Source: JABCPE02 sp963520725 (lineage in GTDB: Bacteria; Bacteroidota; Bacteroidia; Flavobacteriales; Weeksellaceae). Taken from it: a stretch of DNA of 6,298 nucleotides. A model generated the notes under the pieces. The model was not told the DNA's origin. It searched no databases and saw nothing but the letters and a program-made list of their open reading frames with translations. Within the stretch, counting starts at the first letter, position 1, and each line of letters begins with the position of its first letter. The stretch is from contig CAUQSG010000083.1 of assembly GCA_963520725.1 (NCBI GenBank), positions 1 through 6,298 of the forward strand. Direction: 5' to 3'. A program made the translations under genes and the position numbers. This document shows positions 5,792-6,298 of the stretch, piece by piece.

Positions 5792-5815
5792 AAATTAATT
5801 ATGATTTTAATAATA

Positions 5816-5844
5816 AAAAGACCAACTCAAAAAGTTAGTCTTTT
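5816..5844 (-). terminator. Intrinsic terminator after the TPR-like gene
   Basis: On the minus strand AAAAGACTAACT pairs with AGTTGGTCTTTT over 12 positions with a single G-U pair. The loop is TTTTG, and a T-rich tail follows. The hairpin starts seven bases after the stop codon at 5851-5853. The A/T-rich ends of the stem mean it could also act on the plus strand, but no plus-strand gene reaches it. It separates the broken TPR-like gene from the glycan operon. Confidence 0.85.
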
Positions 5845-5850
5845 ATATAT

Positions 5851-6298
5851 TTAATAATTTTTTATTATGTATCTATCTTCATTCAAGACTTTTATGTGAC
5901 TACTATTTATTTTATTGATATCTTGTAGTCTCTTTCTATTTTGTATGCTCTCCAGCATATTTTTCCCATCTTTTTTATCATAATCATTTTCAACTAACAA
6001 GTTAGCATATTTCTCTGCTGCTTCCAAATTGTCCAAATAATAATAAATTTTCATCAAATTATAATATGCTGAATAACGAACTTTTCTGTTTTTTCTATTA
6101 TCCTCTGCATATGATTTAATTTGTTTCTCAAAAATCTCAATAGCAGGAGCTATGTCTTTTGTAACAGATTCAGGAATTGAAAAGTATTCTACTTTACTAA
6201 GGGCATCTTTAATGATTTCAAATGCTTTTTGTTGATTTTCATATTCAGGGTGATTTTTAGAACATAATAACCAAAGATTTTATCTAACTTCTACTAAA
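5851..6298 (-). pseudogene. C-terminal remnant of a tetratricopeptide-like Bacteroidota protein
   Basis: The frame ending at 5851 is open back to an in-frame TAA at 6280-6282. Translated from 6279 it reads NLWLLCSKNHPEYENQ onward, through YYNLMKIYYYLDNLEAAEKYA and LLVENDYDKKDGKN, to HIKVLNEDRYIIKNY. The LMKIYYYLDNLEAAEKYA part is a TPR-style helix pair, and ENDYDKKDGK resembles a motif I associate with uncharacterised Bacteroidota TPR-like proteins. No ATG, GTG or TTG occurs in the 74 codons between the stop and the TTG-ATG at 6052-6057, although those codons are clearly protein-like. Initiation at 6054 would give a 67-residue product lacking half of the visible homologous region. The five codons beyond the stop (LVEVR) stay open to the edge. 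This points to a nonsense mutation or an old truncation; a sequencing error in TAA (for example AAA) is the other explanation. Confidence 0.55.

Noticed and set aside
1..6298. CRISPR arrays, tRNA or rRNA genes, insertion-sequence ends
   Set aside because: No regularly spaced repeats, no tRNA-like cloverleaf arms or CCA-type ends, and no transposase fragment or flanking inverted repeats were recognised on either strand.

Overview
The window looks like chromosomal DNA of a low-GC Bacteroidota member, most likely a flavobacterium of the Chryseobacterium/Riemerella kind. The reasons are very AT-rich coding sequence, few Shine-Dalgarno sites, copies of the Bacteroidota -7 promoter element TAnnTTTG, and protein families typical of that phylum. 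This placement is an inference, because there is no rRNA or marker gene. Every gene I can support is on the minus strand, so transcription runs from high to low coordinates.

Right end (5851-6298): the C-terminal part of a tetratricopeptide-like protein. Its frame is open for 74 codons above the first usable start and is then cut by an in-frame TAA. It is either a broken gene or the tail of one entering from outside the window. A strong hairpin terminator follows it at 5816-5844.

Centre (2548-5778): a compact four-gene operon. In order of transcription it holds a GT2 glycosyltransferase with two membrane helices (ArnC/GtrB/DPM1-like), a secreted transthyretin-like 5-hydroxyisourate hydrolase, a NodB-type polysaccharide deacetylase, and a GT4 glycosyltransferase. 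The gaps are 17 and 11 bases, followed by a one-base TAATG overlap. The GT2 plus deacetylase pair suggests a lipid-carrier-linked amino sugar that is made and deacetylated for a surface glycan. The urate-pathway enzyme is the odd member.

Left part (1-2449): an accessory-looking, more AT-rich array of small genes. It contains a 201-aa helical protein of unknown function, a very acidic 154-aa HEAT-like protein, a SUKH (SMI1/KNR4) protein, a DUF4303 protein, and the first 17 codons of another gene running off the left edge. SUKH and DUF4303 proteins are known from polymorphic-toxin immunity arrays, so this looks like an immunity-gene array with no toxin in view. A 21-bp repeat (19/21 identical) follows the stop codons of two of these genes, and a GC-richer vestigial frame lies between two others. 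Both may be cassette remnants. No tRNA, rRNA, CRISPR or intact mobile element was seen, and no gene-free stretch exceeds about 125 bases.
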